64,000 bases of DNA from Zopfochytrium polystomum (Eukaryota; Chytridiomycota; Chytridiomycetes; Chytridiales; Chytridiaceae), in NCBI GenBank assembly GCA_025765615.1, contig JAIVFJ010000029.1:1-64000 (forward strand). The letters are read 5' to 3'. A program made the translations under genes and the position numbers. How positions within the stretch are numbered: position 1 is the first letter of the stretch; each line of letters opens with the position of its first letter. Below the pieces are notes generated by a model. It was given only the letters and a program-made list of their open reading frames with translations, ran no database searches and had not been told where the DNA came from. Below, piece after piece: positions 41,439 to 51,334 of this stretch.

Positions 41439-41682
41439 TATTTTTGTATCCGAAGAAGACGTTTATTTGATTTCTTTCGCGTATCTTTCGTTCACGATCG
41501 ATCCAACAATGCGAAGAACGAACTTTGCCTAGTACGACCGTCCAGAGTAGCCCACAAAGGTTAGCACCTCCTTGTGAACGGATGTTCAGTTTCACAGACA
41601 AGTGCTACTGGTACGAAATACCCTAATCCTGTTGAAATTCACGCCTATTCATCCATTTATAGTACTGCCCGCACACGGTGCA

Positions 41683-42600
41683 TTAAAAGAGATTGCACGA
41701 AGCATGGACTTGGTGAGGTTTGGAGTTGGCCACAAGTGGAAGATTTCGCATATCCTCTCGCTCGAATACTTTGTCAAGGCCGTCACTGTATTTGGCTGAG
41801 CACTCTACGTAACGGAATGCGCCGATGTTTTTGGCCATTTCGAGTCCCTAATATTTCAAAAAGAGTAGTCTTCGTTTAAGAGGATTGTGGAGCAGGTACA
41901 ATACCTCTTCGAAAGTCACTGGATGCTTGTTTTCGCGTGCGAGCGCTTCTATCGTCGCTTGATCCTCTCTCAAGTCTTTTTTACATCCTACAAGGATCAT
42001 AGTCGCTTCGGCAAAGTAGTGTTGAACCTCCCTCAACCACTTGTGTGTTGAAACAAGACACCTCAGAGGTGCGCAAATCGATCAGCACTGCACCAGCTCG
42101 TACCTGATATTCAATGCGGGCTAGACTTGCCGGCGATGCGATCGAAAAGCAGAAGAGGAAGACATTCGTTGCAGGGTACGATAATGGGCGTGATTGGGAT
42201 TTGGCAGAAGAGTCCCAAAGATAGAGAAGGATCTTCGAGCCATTCTCCAAACGGACGTCCGTGTCCAGCACGTCTGACACTGGGAGTGATACAAGATTTC
42301 CTCAGCGACAGACTTTCGGAACGAATTCCTGCCGAGTAGCGATAGAGTCATTAGAAAATCGGCGCAAAAATCCATGAACCAGGGTCCCATAATTACCTCT
42401 GGAAAGCGTCCCGATGCGAATGAAATCAGGAGGGACGCTTTCCGACTGCAAATCGAGAATGAGAGGCCGAAACGAATTCAGAAGGCGAGGCTCACCGCCT
42501 GGATCGCCGATGGCAACCAGCTTTTTGGGACCGATCAGCTTCGCTTTCTCGGCTCGGGTCGGACGACTGCGGCTTCTTTCACTTTTCGCGAATCGCAGAA
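41683..42600 (-). CDS. Rho-family-like small GTPase, atypical, frame-broken
   Basis: Minus exons: about 42600-42496, 42445-42397, 42328-42104, 42039-41905, 41847-41683. Reads LIGPKKLVAIGDPG, then a P-loop GVGK...SLLISFASGRFPE, then ILLYLWDSSAKSQSRPLSYP (G3 DTAG replaced by DSSA), VFLFCFSIASPASL, MILVGCKKDLRED (G4), and YVECSAKYSDGLDKVFE (G5). It ends HASCNLF, a possible CaaX prenylation box. Rho GTPases are membrane-bound switches for actin and wall growth; the missing G3 Gly/Gln suggests weak or no GTP hydrolysis. The P-loop exon lacks one base in an AAA run, and a TGA (about 42305) lies in the switch region. The start exon was not found. Confidence 0.6.
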
Positions 42601-43881
42601 AACCGGAGACGTATCTGCAACGTGAATGACGCGAGTTGGGGCGGAGGTAGTGGGCCTGAAAGTAGTCAACTTGGTCATTCGGTTGCAGACCAAGGCCTCA
42701 CTTCTTCGATCGCGGCCAAGGCATCGTTGCGCGTGGACGAAGACACAGCTGGTTCGGTGGCCCACCCAACAAAACCGCTCAGACACCCCAAAGAGTTGGG
42801 CAGCGGCGGGTGTGGCCCACCGATCCCTCCGACGCCGATACTGGGAGCTCCGACGCTCCGGCAGGGGCGGCGTCGGAGCAGCTGTCCTATCATTATTTCC
42901 TTCATCCGCTACCTTCAACATCACGCGAGAGGCCGTCTAATTGCCTTTTCTGCCAACGGTTTGTTCTTCCCACGTTTCTTCCATTCATTATTGAAACATC
43001 CTGGAATTGGGCGATAGGAAGCGAGCGAGAGAGTCAGTCTGTTTGAGAGAGTGAGACGCAAGATCTTTGGTTTGTTGCTTTACTCTCTTTCTCCGCACCA
43101 CACGGCTAGCCCTCTTCACAATTCATTCGTGCTGCCTGAAGAAATTCGTGATCGTTTGGCAGTTTGTACGAGCTTTCTTCTTGGCAGACTCACATTCTCT
43201 TTTCCTCCCCTTATTTCTCTTCTTGCAATTGTCAAATGCCTTGTTTGTTGCTGGTGCCCCCTTTTCTCCAAATAGAGGCTTGAATTTCAGGCTGGACGAA
43301 TCAAGAGCTCCCTCTGCTGATTGGAGAGGTATTTCCACGGGGCTGAAGGATGTATCGGGAACACGTCGCAAGTTGTTGCTGAACGCTCCACGGTTGGACT
43401 GGGGCCACTGGGCCACAAAAAACGAACGAGTAGAACACGTGGAAAAATTCAGTGATATCCCACAACGGAAGCCACACCGAAAGTCAGTCATCTGGCAAAG
43501 AGAAGAGAAGAAAACTTGAACACATGTTCTGTGAACAGTTGAATTGCATCTTCTGGACTTGGCTTACCTTCAAGACTTTTGAACTTTGAGGTGTCGAAGA
43601 AATATGAGCAATACACGATGTTGCGTCACTGAATTTGTCTGCTTCCGTTATCGTTGCTTCACCTATTTCAGCTCCCATGAAAAACTGGGGAGGATCACCC
43701 CACCCCAACCCCCCCAGCACAATCTCCCAGCTCCATGGTCTTTCTCAAAAAAAGGTACCGCAACAGAGATGCTGTCGACGTGTACTACGACTATGGCTTC
43801 TCGTCTGCGTTTGACAAGAAACCGTCGATGGGCCTTGAGACTGAATGTATGATATAATAAATAGATTGAGAAGTAGACCGA
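42601..43881. other. No gene supported
   Basis: The minus ORF 42924-42535 flanks the Rho-like gene and may hold its 5' exon, but no ATG-bearing exon could be joined. The remainder is ORF-poor. Confidence 0.35.
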
Positions 43882-43955
43882 GCTCTGTTAACTCAGTTGG
43901 TTAGAGTGTAGTGCTAATAACGCTAAAGTCACAGGTTCGATCCCTGTACAGAGCA
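43882..43955 (+). tRNA. tRNA-Ile (AAU)
   Basis: 74 nt: acceptor GCTCTGT pairs with ACAGAGC, discriminator A. Anticodon arm TAGTG-CTAATAA-CGCTA gives AAU. T-arm ACAGG-TTCGATC-CCTGT is canonical. No intron. Confidence 0.93.
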
Positions 43956-44397
43956 TTTTCCTCCCGCTGAAAGCCATTTAATCCTATCTCAGTTATCGTT
44001 CCGCTAACAGCACGATGATTGACTTTTCTGCCATTACAAGAAGAAGAACTTCACGAAAACGAAACGAATCCTCGTGAAACTTTAATATGTTGTCGTCCTA
44101 CCAATTCTGCAAATGCGGTCTAAATTGGCTTCCTCGTTTTGTTAGTGAAAAAAAATTTCGTCAAACCAACGAAACAGCGTGCCATATATGGCACAGTGCC
44201 ACCGATCACAACCTGCCTGCTTACCACATCTGTGTGCCACAAAAAGAGTGATCCAGCAACATCGCTGTGATTCCCAATCGCGATTTTTAGCATAGAGGTA
44301 GATCCAGTATGCACGCATCTGTGGACACCTCATTTGTTTGAATCTGTTCACTGATCAGCTAACGCCAACCTGCTGTAGAACAAAACTTCGGAAAAAG

Positions 44398-45466
44398 ATG
44401 GCTGATGAAAACACTCCCCCAGCTACACCAAAACTGCCAAAGAAGCGCAGAAGAAACACAAAGGCATATTGGGAGATCCATTTAATCAACTCTGGACACT
44501 CCAAGAAATCGCTGGCTGGTCTACTTTGAAATAATTGAAATCTTGGGCTGGTGATATCTGTTCTTATCCAAAAACTTGCAACTTACAAAATCTATGTGAT
44601 CGTGCAGCCCAAAGTGGCTCTCTTATCCGCCGTCAAGCAACATACACAGAGAGCTCTGATGGACCTCGTCCTCTTGAGATGATTGATGACATTGTGATTG
44701 TCAACGCTGAGCAGTTTGAAAGAGACATAGGTGCGCTCCTAGCAGAGGGTGAGCAGTGTACAACCAACCCTTGTGAGTGGGTTGAATTGGTGACAAAAGC
44801 ATGGACATTGCATCCATGCCGTCATCCACATGAGACTGGAACACTGTCAAAAACTGTTCGGATCTCAGCCAAACAAGCCGCACAGTTTACTCCAAAGGAT
44901 GCGTTTGATCTTGTTTGGAACGAAGAAGTTCAGAATTTGATTGTGCTTCATACAATCATGAACTGCATCACCCAAAGAATGGAATGTCTGAAGAAAGGAG
45001 ATGGAGCTGGCTCAATTGGATTGTGCTCAACTGGCTGCAGAAGAACTCAATTGTGAGACTGAAGAAGAAGCAGGCTCTGAAGCTGCTGAAGGTGGTGATG
45101 GAGCACGTGCTGTGAATGCTCAAGTAGCTACTGGTGGTACTGGTGCACTGGCCCCTTGTACCACACGGGCTCAAGCAGGCAAAATCACCCTGGGCTATCA
45201 CATTCCAGTTCAAATTTTATCCATTTACATTGGAGGATGCACCTCCTGGACCATTGTTGGAGCGTGTTCGATGCCAAGGTTGCCCTGCAAACCCAGGACA
45301 ACCGGACTTCGTTTATCTGTGCACCATGCTGCATTGGATTTTGTGTTGGAAGTGTTTCTCTGATCATACTTTTGCCAGCGGAACTTTTGATATGATCAAA
45401 AGAAAGGCGTTTGACAATGCTGAGGGGCAAGCTGTCAAAAAAGGAAAGCAAAGGGTATCTTTGTAG
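44398..45466 (+). pseudogene. Decayed gene in an AT-rich island, probably transposon-derived
   Basis: Base composition here is clearly more AT-rich than the flanking genes. An ATG at 44398 starts a Lys/Pro-rich reading (PKLPKKRRRNTK) that stops at 44528. The frame at 44535-45056 is protein-like (VNAEQFERDIGALLAEGEQC, KTVRISAKQAAQFTPKDAF). The end, in another frame (to 45466), has RVRCQGCPANPG and LHWILCWKCF, a possible CxxC...CxxC zinc unit, and a basic tail. At least two frame changes are needed. I recognise no transposase catalytic motif, so the class is unknown. Confidence 0.35.
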
Positions 45467-45779
45467 TGGATTTTGCATCCATCATGGATACCGTCTATGA
45501 CCCCCAAAAATCATTTAATTCTTTCAAAATTTTCTGTGGCCAGATTTATCAATAAAAATTCAAAAAAAAAGCAAGATTTTGAAGCTTAGTCATTTCGCTA
45601 TGCGCTATGTAAGTTTGGTCTTATTTGGAGAATGCTGGGATTGCTAAAACGACGGTAAGTGGCTCCATGATCATTCAAAAGTGCCCCCTACATAATGGGC
45701 CAAATCTTCATCAAAACTCAATTAAAGGAGCAAACAGCCAGCATCATCAGAGAGCCCTTATTCAAAACAGTCTTTGCTA
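45467..45779. other. AT-rich, no gene seen
   Basis: Probable 3' flank of the AT-rich element. No terminal repeats recognised. Confidence 0.4.
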
Positions 45780-46016
45780 CTAAGTAAGTAGTTGTGTATC
45801 TTTGTTCCTCTTGGTGCGCGGCGGCGGCGCAGCTCCGGTCGGCGCGGCGAGGATGATGAGGGCGAGCAGGAGAGCGAGGAGCAAGAAGCATGCTGAACTA
45901 TCACATCTGCCGAGTCGGCCCCGGCCGCAGCGGTGGCGATGGACTGGAGGTGGTGGTGGTCGGCGCATCAAGGGCTTATTAATCCTCGGCGAATCGATTT
46001 TTGTTTGAGCCAGCAA
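45780..46016 (-). CDS. Possible small secreted or anchored peptide
   Basis: A 78-codon frame with Pro/Arg-rich start, then [19 protein letters not shown], a signal-peptide-like core with a plausible cleavage site, then a short basic tail. An ATG directly before the hydrophobic core is one base out of frame. No exon continuation was found. Weak call. Confidence 0.25.
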   Translation of the reverse strand: MLAQTKIDSPRINKPLMRRPPPPPVHRHRCGRGRLGRCDSSACFLLLALLLALIILAAPTGAAPPPRTKRNKDTQLLT

Positions 46017-46699
46017 AGGCCAATTCGGGGGTGCGACTGTGTGTCTTTTTCCCTAATCCGAGGCTGGCCAGACTCAACTAAATATTTCCTGTCTTGTTTT
46101 GCGTTTTTGCTTATTGTCTCTTTATCTTTTCATTGGGAATGTCAATCGCTCAACGAATGGTTGCCAGTTTCCGGTTAAATAGCAACAGCGATTGCCCGTT
46201 GAGAAGAACCCGCTGGATGCAGGATAGCGGATGCGCTTTGTCCACCCACAAAGCAATGAACCGCGACCGAGATGCTCTCCCACACGCCGTTCAAGAATGC
46301 GAACATTTTAACCTCAGGTCACACTCAGTGGCGAGAAAGGAGAACGCCTGAAAAGAACCCCCCCCTCCATCCACTCGCCTTCCCGACGCATCATCGATTG
46401 CTTTCGTTTGGTCGTCTGCCTTCGTTGGGGACGAGCGTTACATACCGAGGGTAGGGTAGGGTCCGAGGCAGGTGGAGGAGGGGCGTGCTTCGGGTGTCAT
46501 AGATCTATGACGATTAAGAATGAACAGTGGCTATTTAACAAGGGCGGTATGGACAAAAGTGGCAAAATAGGGAAGGCGGCAGTGAAGGCTTTGGAGGGAG
46601 ACGAAAGGAAAAAACAAAAAACAATTACCATCAGAAGAGGGCAGACCCTGTCTTGCGCCTCCAACATCATGAGATGGTGAACGAACCGGATCCGCCTAC
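46017..46699. other. No gene seen
   Basis: No recognisable coding region. Confidence 0.4.
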
Positions 46700-47060
46700 A
46701 TCGGTGGCGGAGGCCAACGAAGACCTTGACCTCGCCCTGGAGCACGGTCCACACCCGCTCTTTGTAACGTCGTACTTTCCTTGTAGACGTTGAACCGGAC
46801 GGTCCTTGTCTCGCCGGGGATGAGTCGGTTACGATCAAAGTCGCTAAGCTCCTTGGAGCATCCCTGAGGCTGGCAGGTGGGCTTGGGCAGCTTGACGTAC
46901 AGCTGGACGACCTCATGGCCAAATACGGCCGCGGTGTTTTTAACGTCGACGGAGACGGTGTAGGCGATGTGTCTCGGGGAGACGCGGGACGAGATTTGAA
47001 AGTTTGAGTAGGCGAAGGAGGCGTAGGAGTGGCCGTGGCCGATGGGGTAGAGGGTTCGCA
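46700..47060 (-). pseudogene. GH3 beta-glucosidase C-terminal (FnIII-like) fragment
   Basis: The minus frame reads LYPIGHGHSYASFAYSNFQI, then VSVDVKNTAAVFGHEVVQLYV, then KELSDFDRNRLIPGETRTV. This is the fibronectin-III-like domain that ends GH3 glycosidases (PFGHGLSY, DVxNTGxxxGxEVVQLY, LxPGExxTV). The catalytic barrel is absent; upstream sequence belongs to an opposite-strand relic. Truncated. Confidence 0.75.
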
Positions 47061-47109
47061 AATGGACTCCCTCAAGAGCAAACCCGCGTCCTTCAGCGCC
47101 GCGGGCGAA

Positions 47110-47541
47110 CAAAGTGTGTCCGCACGTCCTGGCGTTCGCCGACGACGTGCGCGCCAGACTGGGCGCGACAAGGATCGGGACGATCGGGTACTGCTTTGGC
47201 GGGCAGTACGCGGTGCTGATGAGCGGCTGGAACAAGGCTGACGCGCTTGCGACGGCGCCACGCGTCGAACGCGGCGGTACCAAAGAACCTGCTGGCGGCG
47301 ACGAGGCCCGGGCTGATGTGTCTGGCGGAGAAGGAGGTGAAGCGGTCGGGGTACATTGCGACGGACCAGGCGGAGGAGGCGTTTCAAGTCTTTGCGTCGC
47401 GGCCGAACGCCGACGCTGTACCAAAAGTTCAGCTCAAGTAGTTTAAGGGAACGGCGCACGGCTTTGCAGTGCGGGGAGACGAAGACGATCCCGACGTGAG
47501 GACGGCCCGGGACGATGCGCTCGCTTGCGTCGATGCTTGAT
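47110..47541 (+). pseudogene. Dienelactone hydrolase family relic
   Basis: Plus-strand frames give LAFADDVRARLGATRIGTIG then YCFGGQYAVLMSG with the DLH nucleophile Cys, and later KGTAHGFAVRGDEDDP with the catalytic His. The reading changes frame near 47245 and has an in-frame TAG at 47439-47441. The N-terminal third is missing and abuts the GH3 fragment on the opposite strand, so the junction marks a rearrangement. Intact relatives hydrolyse dienelactones or related esters in the cytosol. Confidence 0.7.
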
Positions 47542-47728
47542 TTTTCACCGAGACGTTTCGAGAAGTAGGAACTCTTCCTCCTGCCCCTGAAGTTCTTGGA
47601 GACCAGCTCAAAAAAGTAGAAGAAAAAAGCTCAATTGGAAAGTAAATGATATTCTTTCGTGGACATCGGACAAGTAAGCGAACGACGGCCCAACCCAAAA
47701 AAAAGAGAAAAAGGAAGCTAAAATATCC

Positions 47729-47811
47729 GCCCCTACGACGATTTGAACGCCGATCTTCACCGAGGTTTGTTTGTTTGAGTGGTGATGTCCTAGCCATTGG
47801 ACGACAGGGGC
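47729..47811 (-). tRNA. tRNA-like locus with enlarged anticodon loop (tRNA-Glu-like; intron or pseudogene)
   Basis: Acceptor GCCCCTG/TAGGGGC, D-stem GTCC/GGAC with loop AATGGCTA, anticodon stem TCACC/GGTGA and T-arm CGGCG-TTCAAAT-CGTCG all form. The D-arm resembles fungal tRNA-Glu. The anticodon loop is 19 nt and holds a (CAAA)n-like run. A standard intron after position 37 would give anticodon UCA and lack U33. It may be a normal gene with a short intron in another position, or a pseudogene. Confidence 0.45.
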
Positions 47812-48034
47812 TTGGAAAGAGTTGTACTTCCATTTAAATAAGTAAAGACTTTGCTCAGGAAAAAAAAATCGAAAAACTTTGCCGAAAGGCTCTCTTTCTC
47901 GATGGAAAAAGAAAGAAAAAATGTATTGGATATATTATCCGAGATGCACGATACAACATCTGAAACCAATCAAACCTGTCAACCCCACCTCGCACCGACA
48001 CCCCAAGACCCATCTGGCCCCTCCCCGTGCGCGC

Positions 48035-48763
48035 TCACTCATCCTCCTCAAACTCCTCCTCGTCGACCCCGTCCTGATCCACAGCATCATCATCCTCAAA
48101 CGCCTCATCCTCCACGACGTCGTCGTCCATGGCCTCGCTCTCGTCAAACGCCGCGTCGTCATCAAACAGCGCCGCGTCGTCGTCGACAAATCCTTCAACC
48201 CCCGCGTACTCGTCGTCGTCAAAGGCGGCGTCGTCGTCAAGGAGCGCGGCGGCGGCGGCGGAGTCGGCGGAGGAGGCGTCGGCGGCGGGGGCGGCGTCGG
48301 AGGACGAGGAGTCCTGGGACGGGGGTTTTTCTGGTGATTTTTTTTTTTTTTTGGTCGAGTTTGGCGCGGAGGGAGAAGTGCCAGAGGAGTGAGTGGCGGC
48401 TGAGGGCTGAGGAGTAAAGAGCGAGCGGAGAGTTCCCATTTACCGTCGTCGCCGCGGTGCTTGCGGTGGTGGTGGTGTCGTCCTCCGTGGCCGTGGTGCC
48501 TGTGGTGGCCGTGGTCGCCGCGGTGGTGGTGGTGGTGGTGGTCTATGTTAATGAAGGGGACGTGTTAAACACCTGGGTGCTTGGTCGCCGACGTCGACAG
48601 CTGCAAGAAACCCACGGTCGCGGCGCTCGAGGTCGACGGTCCCGTCGAAGAGTGCGGCGGCGGGGCTCTGGGCGTTGAGCGAGACGTCGGAGCCGCGGAG
48701 GGGGGCGGCGACGACGCAAGAGGCCGCGAGGAAGGCGACAAGGAGCAGGGAGAGGGTCTTCAT
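48035..48763 (-). CDS. Secreted Thr-rich, highly acidic protein
   Basis: Exon 1 (48763 to about 48573) gives signal peptide MKTLSLLLVAFLAASCVVAA and about 43 further residues. Exon 2 (48542-48444, 99 nt) read in phase 0 is Thr/Ala-rich (TTTTTTTTAATTATTGTTAT). Exon 3 (48406-48035) starts Ser/Thr/Pro-rich, then Lys run, then Ala/Asp/Glu blocks such as LLDDDAAFDDDE to EEEFEEDE. Exon 1's GTGTTT donor leaves phase 2 while exons 2-3 read best in phase 0, so one base or junction is uncertain. Wall-associated or ion-binding roles are possible but unproven. A TTATAAG box is about 115 bp upstream. Confidence 0.5.
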
Positions 48764-49944
48764 GTTTGGATGTTGCTGTTGTTGTTGCTGCGTGCGTGCG
48801 AGTGCGTGTGTGTGTGTGCGGGCGTGTGTTTGTGTGTGTGTTGACGAAGGGGGATGGCATCGTGCCGAGCCGCTTATAAACTGCTTCTAGTTCGATCGCC
48901 GACCCCTCGCTCGGTGGCTTTTGCCCCACTGCACCATCATCCCACCAGGCGCAAAGTGCAAGGGAGCCACACGGATTGTGAAGACACAAACACCAAGTTT
49001 TGGCGTCAAAGGAAAAATCTGTCTCGCGTGTCTGTCCTTCTGTCTCCCTCGCGCACCCTCGTTCGTTCTCCTCCTGCTCCACCCGTCCGCTTGACAGCAG
49101 CCCTTACTCCACCGGCTGCCGCCGCGGCCACGATCAGTATTACCAACTGCCCTTTACTTTGCTCTATATTGACTCGGCCACCCGAGACACAATGCTCCGT
49201 TCAGGGTCGACAAAACATTCTTTCTCTCTTCGCGCGCGCCGTACCACCACCAACGAGCACTTTCTCGGATCGCGTAAACCTGCAAAATGGATGGACAGAA
49301 ACTGGCATAGGGCGAGACAGTCGTTTGACCTGTTACAGGGTCCTCCACGAGTCGGTCTCTCTTTTTCTTTCACACCAGAAACGCTAATAACGCACTCTCG
49401 CAGCAGCAGCAGCACAGCCGCGCACGCTCGTCGGGGGGCGCACACTCTGTTCTTCTTCTTCTTCTACTTCTTCGTCGCTCTCAGCATCATCAACATCATT
49501 ATCATCATCATCATCATCATCGTTCATCATCATCAGCATATGCATCTCCCTCCCACCGCTCGCAGCTCGCTCTGTCGTCACTAATATTTACTCTAGTCGC
49601 AGGAGAGCCATGGGAGCATGCGGATGTGTTCTCGTCCGATGCATTCTTTTTTTTCTTTTTCTTTTTTTTTTGTTTCTCTCTCTGCTTAACCACCGATCTA
49701 ATCCATAAACAGATCGACCATGTCCGACAAACAATCACACAAACAATTTAAGCACCAAAAAATAAAAAATAAACAATAAAAAATTAAAAAAAAAGATAGT
49801 GGAGAAAATAGCTGTGGAGATAAACAGAAGTTGCGACAAGGACCACCCAACAACCACTTCCTTCTCTCCACTGGAACAACAACGGCCGCCACCATTGTTC
49901 CTGTTCCCATCCAATCAAATAGCCTGCGCTCAGCGTGACACGCC
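48764..49944. other. Promoter region and no further gene; (TCA)n tract
   Basis: GT-rich leader near 48800-48840; a long plus ORF 49000-49584 passes through a (TCA/ATC)n trinucleotide tract (about 49486-49530) and shows no domain. T-rich and A-rich tracts at 49647-49800. Confidence 0.4.
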
Positions 49945-50500
49945 ATGACAGATACGCTCCTAATTCAAGTCCAGGGCATCGAAAAGGTATGTATGCGTGC
50001 AGCCTGATCGACCAATTGGATTACAGCCACCACGGCCCTTCCCCTCCTCCCCGCCTCCCCCTTATCTCTCCCAACAAGCGTATTGCCAAGATGCTAGTAA
50101 TCGAGTCATTAGCCGCCGACGGCAACAACGTGGAAACCGCAAAAGAAGACGTGATCCTCCGCTACGGCAACTACATGAAGATCGTAAACGTTTGTAGTCT
50201 CACCGTGTTTTCAACGTCATCCATACCCACTGAACGCATTTACAGGAAATCCAAGTGGGTTGGCGACGCATCTTTCGGTACTTGGCCGACGCGGGGATAT
50301 TGTCTGCTTCGGCGTCGGTAGCGTCGGCTCCCTTGGCGGGGGTCGGGGGCGATATGAGGCCGCTGCCGTATCGTGGGTCGGCCGAGGGAGGAGAGAAGGA
50401 CTTTGAAAACATTGTGGAGGCGTTGAGTTTAATAAAGGAGGCGTTGCGAGCGAGTGCCGGGTCGGCTCAGTGGTCAAACGACGCGTCTTTTCCTTTGTGA
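49945..50500 (+). CDS. Small three-exon gene, unrecognised
   Basis: Exons 49945-49986 (42 nt), 50079-50183 (105) and 50246-50500 (255, TGA), all in phase 0, joined by GTATGT...CAAG and GTAAAC...TTACAG. The 133-residue product starts MTDTLLIQVQGIEK and continues RIAKMLVIESLAADGNNVET then EDVILRYGNYMKI, then EIQVGWRRIFRYLADAGILS; it is predicted soluble. Clean splicing and even codon use argue for a real gene. I do not recognise the family. Confidence 0.65.
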
Positions 50501-51101
50501 GCTGGGGGGACCCAAAAAGTCGTTCATGATTGTGGAGTTTCCCAGATTCATCCCGTCATAAAAAAAGAAAACGCTTCGGACGGCATTTTGTTCGCAACCC
50601 TGCAGCAGCAGCAATACGGAAGGTTGGACGGCCCCAGACCATTAGAGCCCCCAACATCTTGGAGAGTTTCGATTCAAGCAAGCTCAATCTTCCTCCAATC
50701 TTCTGCCCGTTTGGCGCAGTTTCTTGCCTTTTCTGAGTGTATTTATTTGGTACAACTGAAGCAACGCTAGCAACCCATTTCCACCAAGGCGCCTGCAGCA
50801 GTTTCGGAAATTTTCGTCATTGTTAAGGACTTTGAAGCAACATTAGAGCAGAATTCTCGCTTCGCGGTGAATGCTTGGTCGGGGGTGGGGGGTGGTCGGT
50901 TTTGATCGCCCACTCCAGGCAACGACGAAAACTCGACGACGACAAGGGGACCGCTGAGAGAGCGGAGAGGACTTCCATCGAGAGGTCTTGGAACGCGACG
51001 GTATTCAAACAAACTTTCTCTTAATCAAGGGGGCCTAAGCCAGGTGGTCTTTTTTGCAAGATTTTGAGGCTCGGTTGACAGGTTGACGGGTTGACAGCAA
51101 G

Positions 51102-51145
<44 letters not shown>

Positions 51146-51334
51146 AGACTTCACGCTACTCCGAGAGAGCAAGCAAGAAGAACTAAGAGAGACCGAGAGG
51201 TTGGCGCAAAGAAATGGGAAGGAGAAATTCTAAAAAAATTGTTTCATGAAAAAAAAAGGGGCTAAACCCCGCCTCTGGGACAACACAAAAAGCAAACCCC
51301 AGCATACACTACCTCTTTTTCTTTAGGGGTGTGT
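50501..51334. other. No gene supported; 40-nt poly-A
   Basis: A 40-nt A run (51104-51143) could mark the 3' end of a retroposed sequence, but I found no matching coding body upstream or flanking duplication. An 81-codon minus ORF (51012-50767) has no domain. Confidence 0.35.

Noticed and set aside
51104..51143. 40-nt poly-A as a LINE or processed-gene tail
   Set aside because: No matching body upstream and no flanking target duplication was found.
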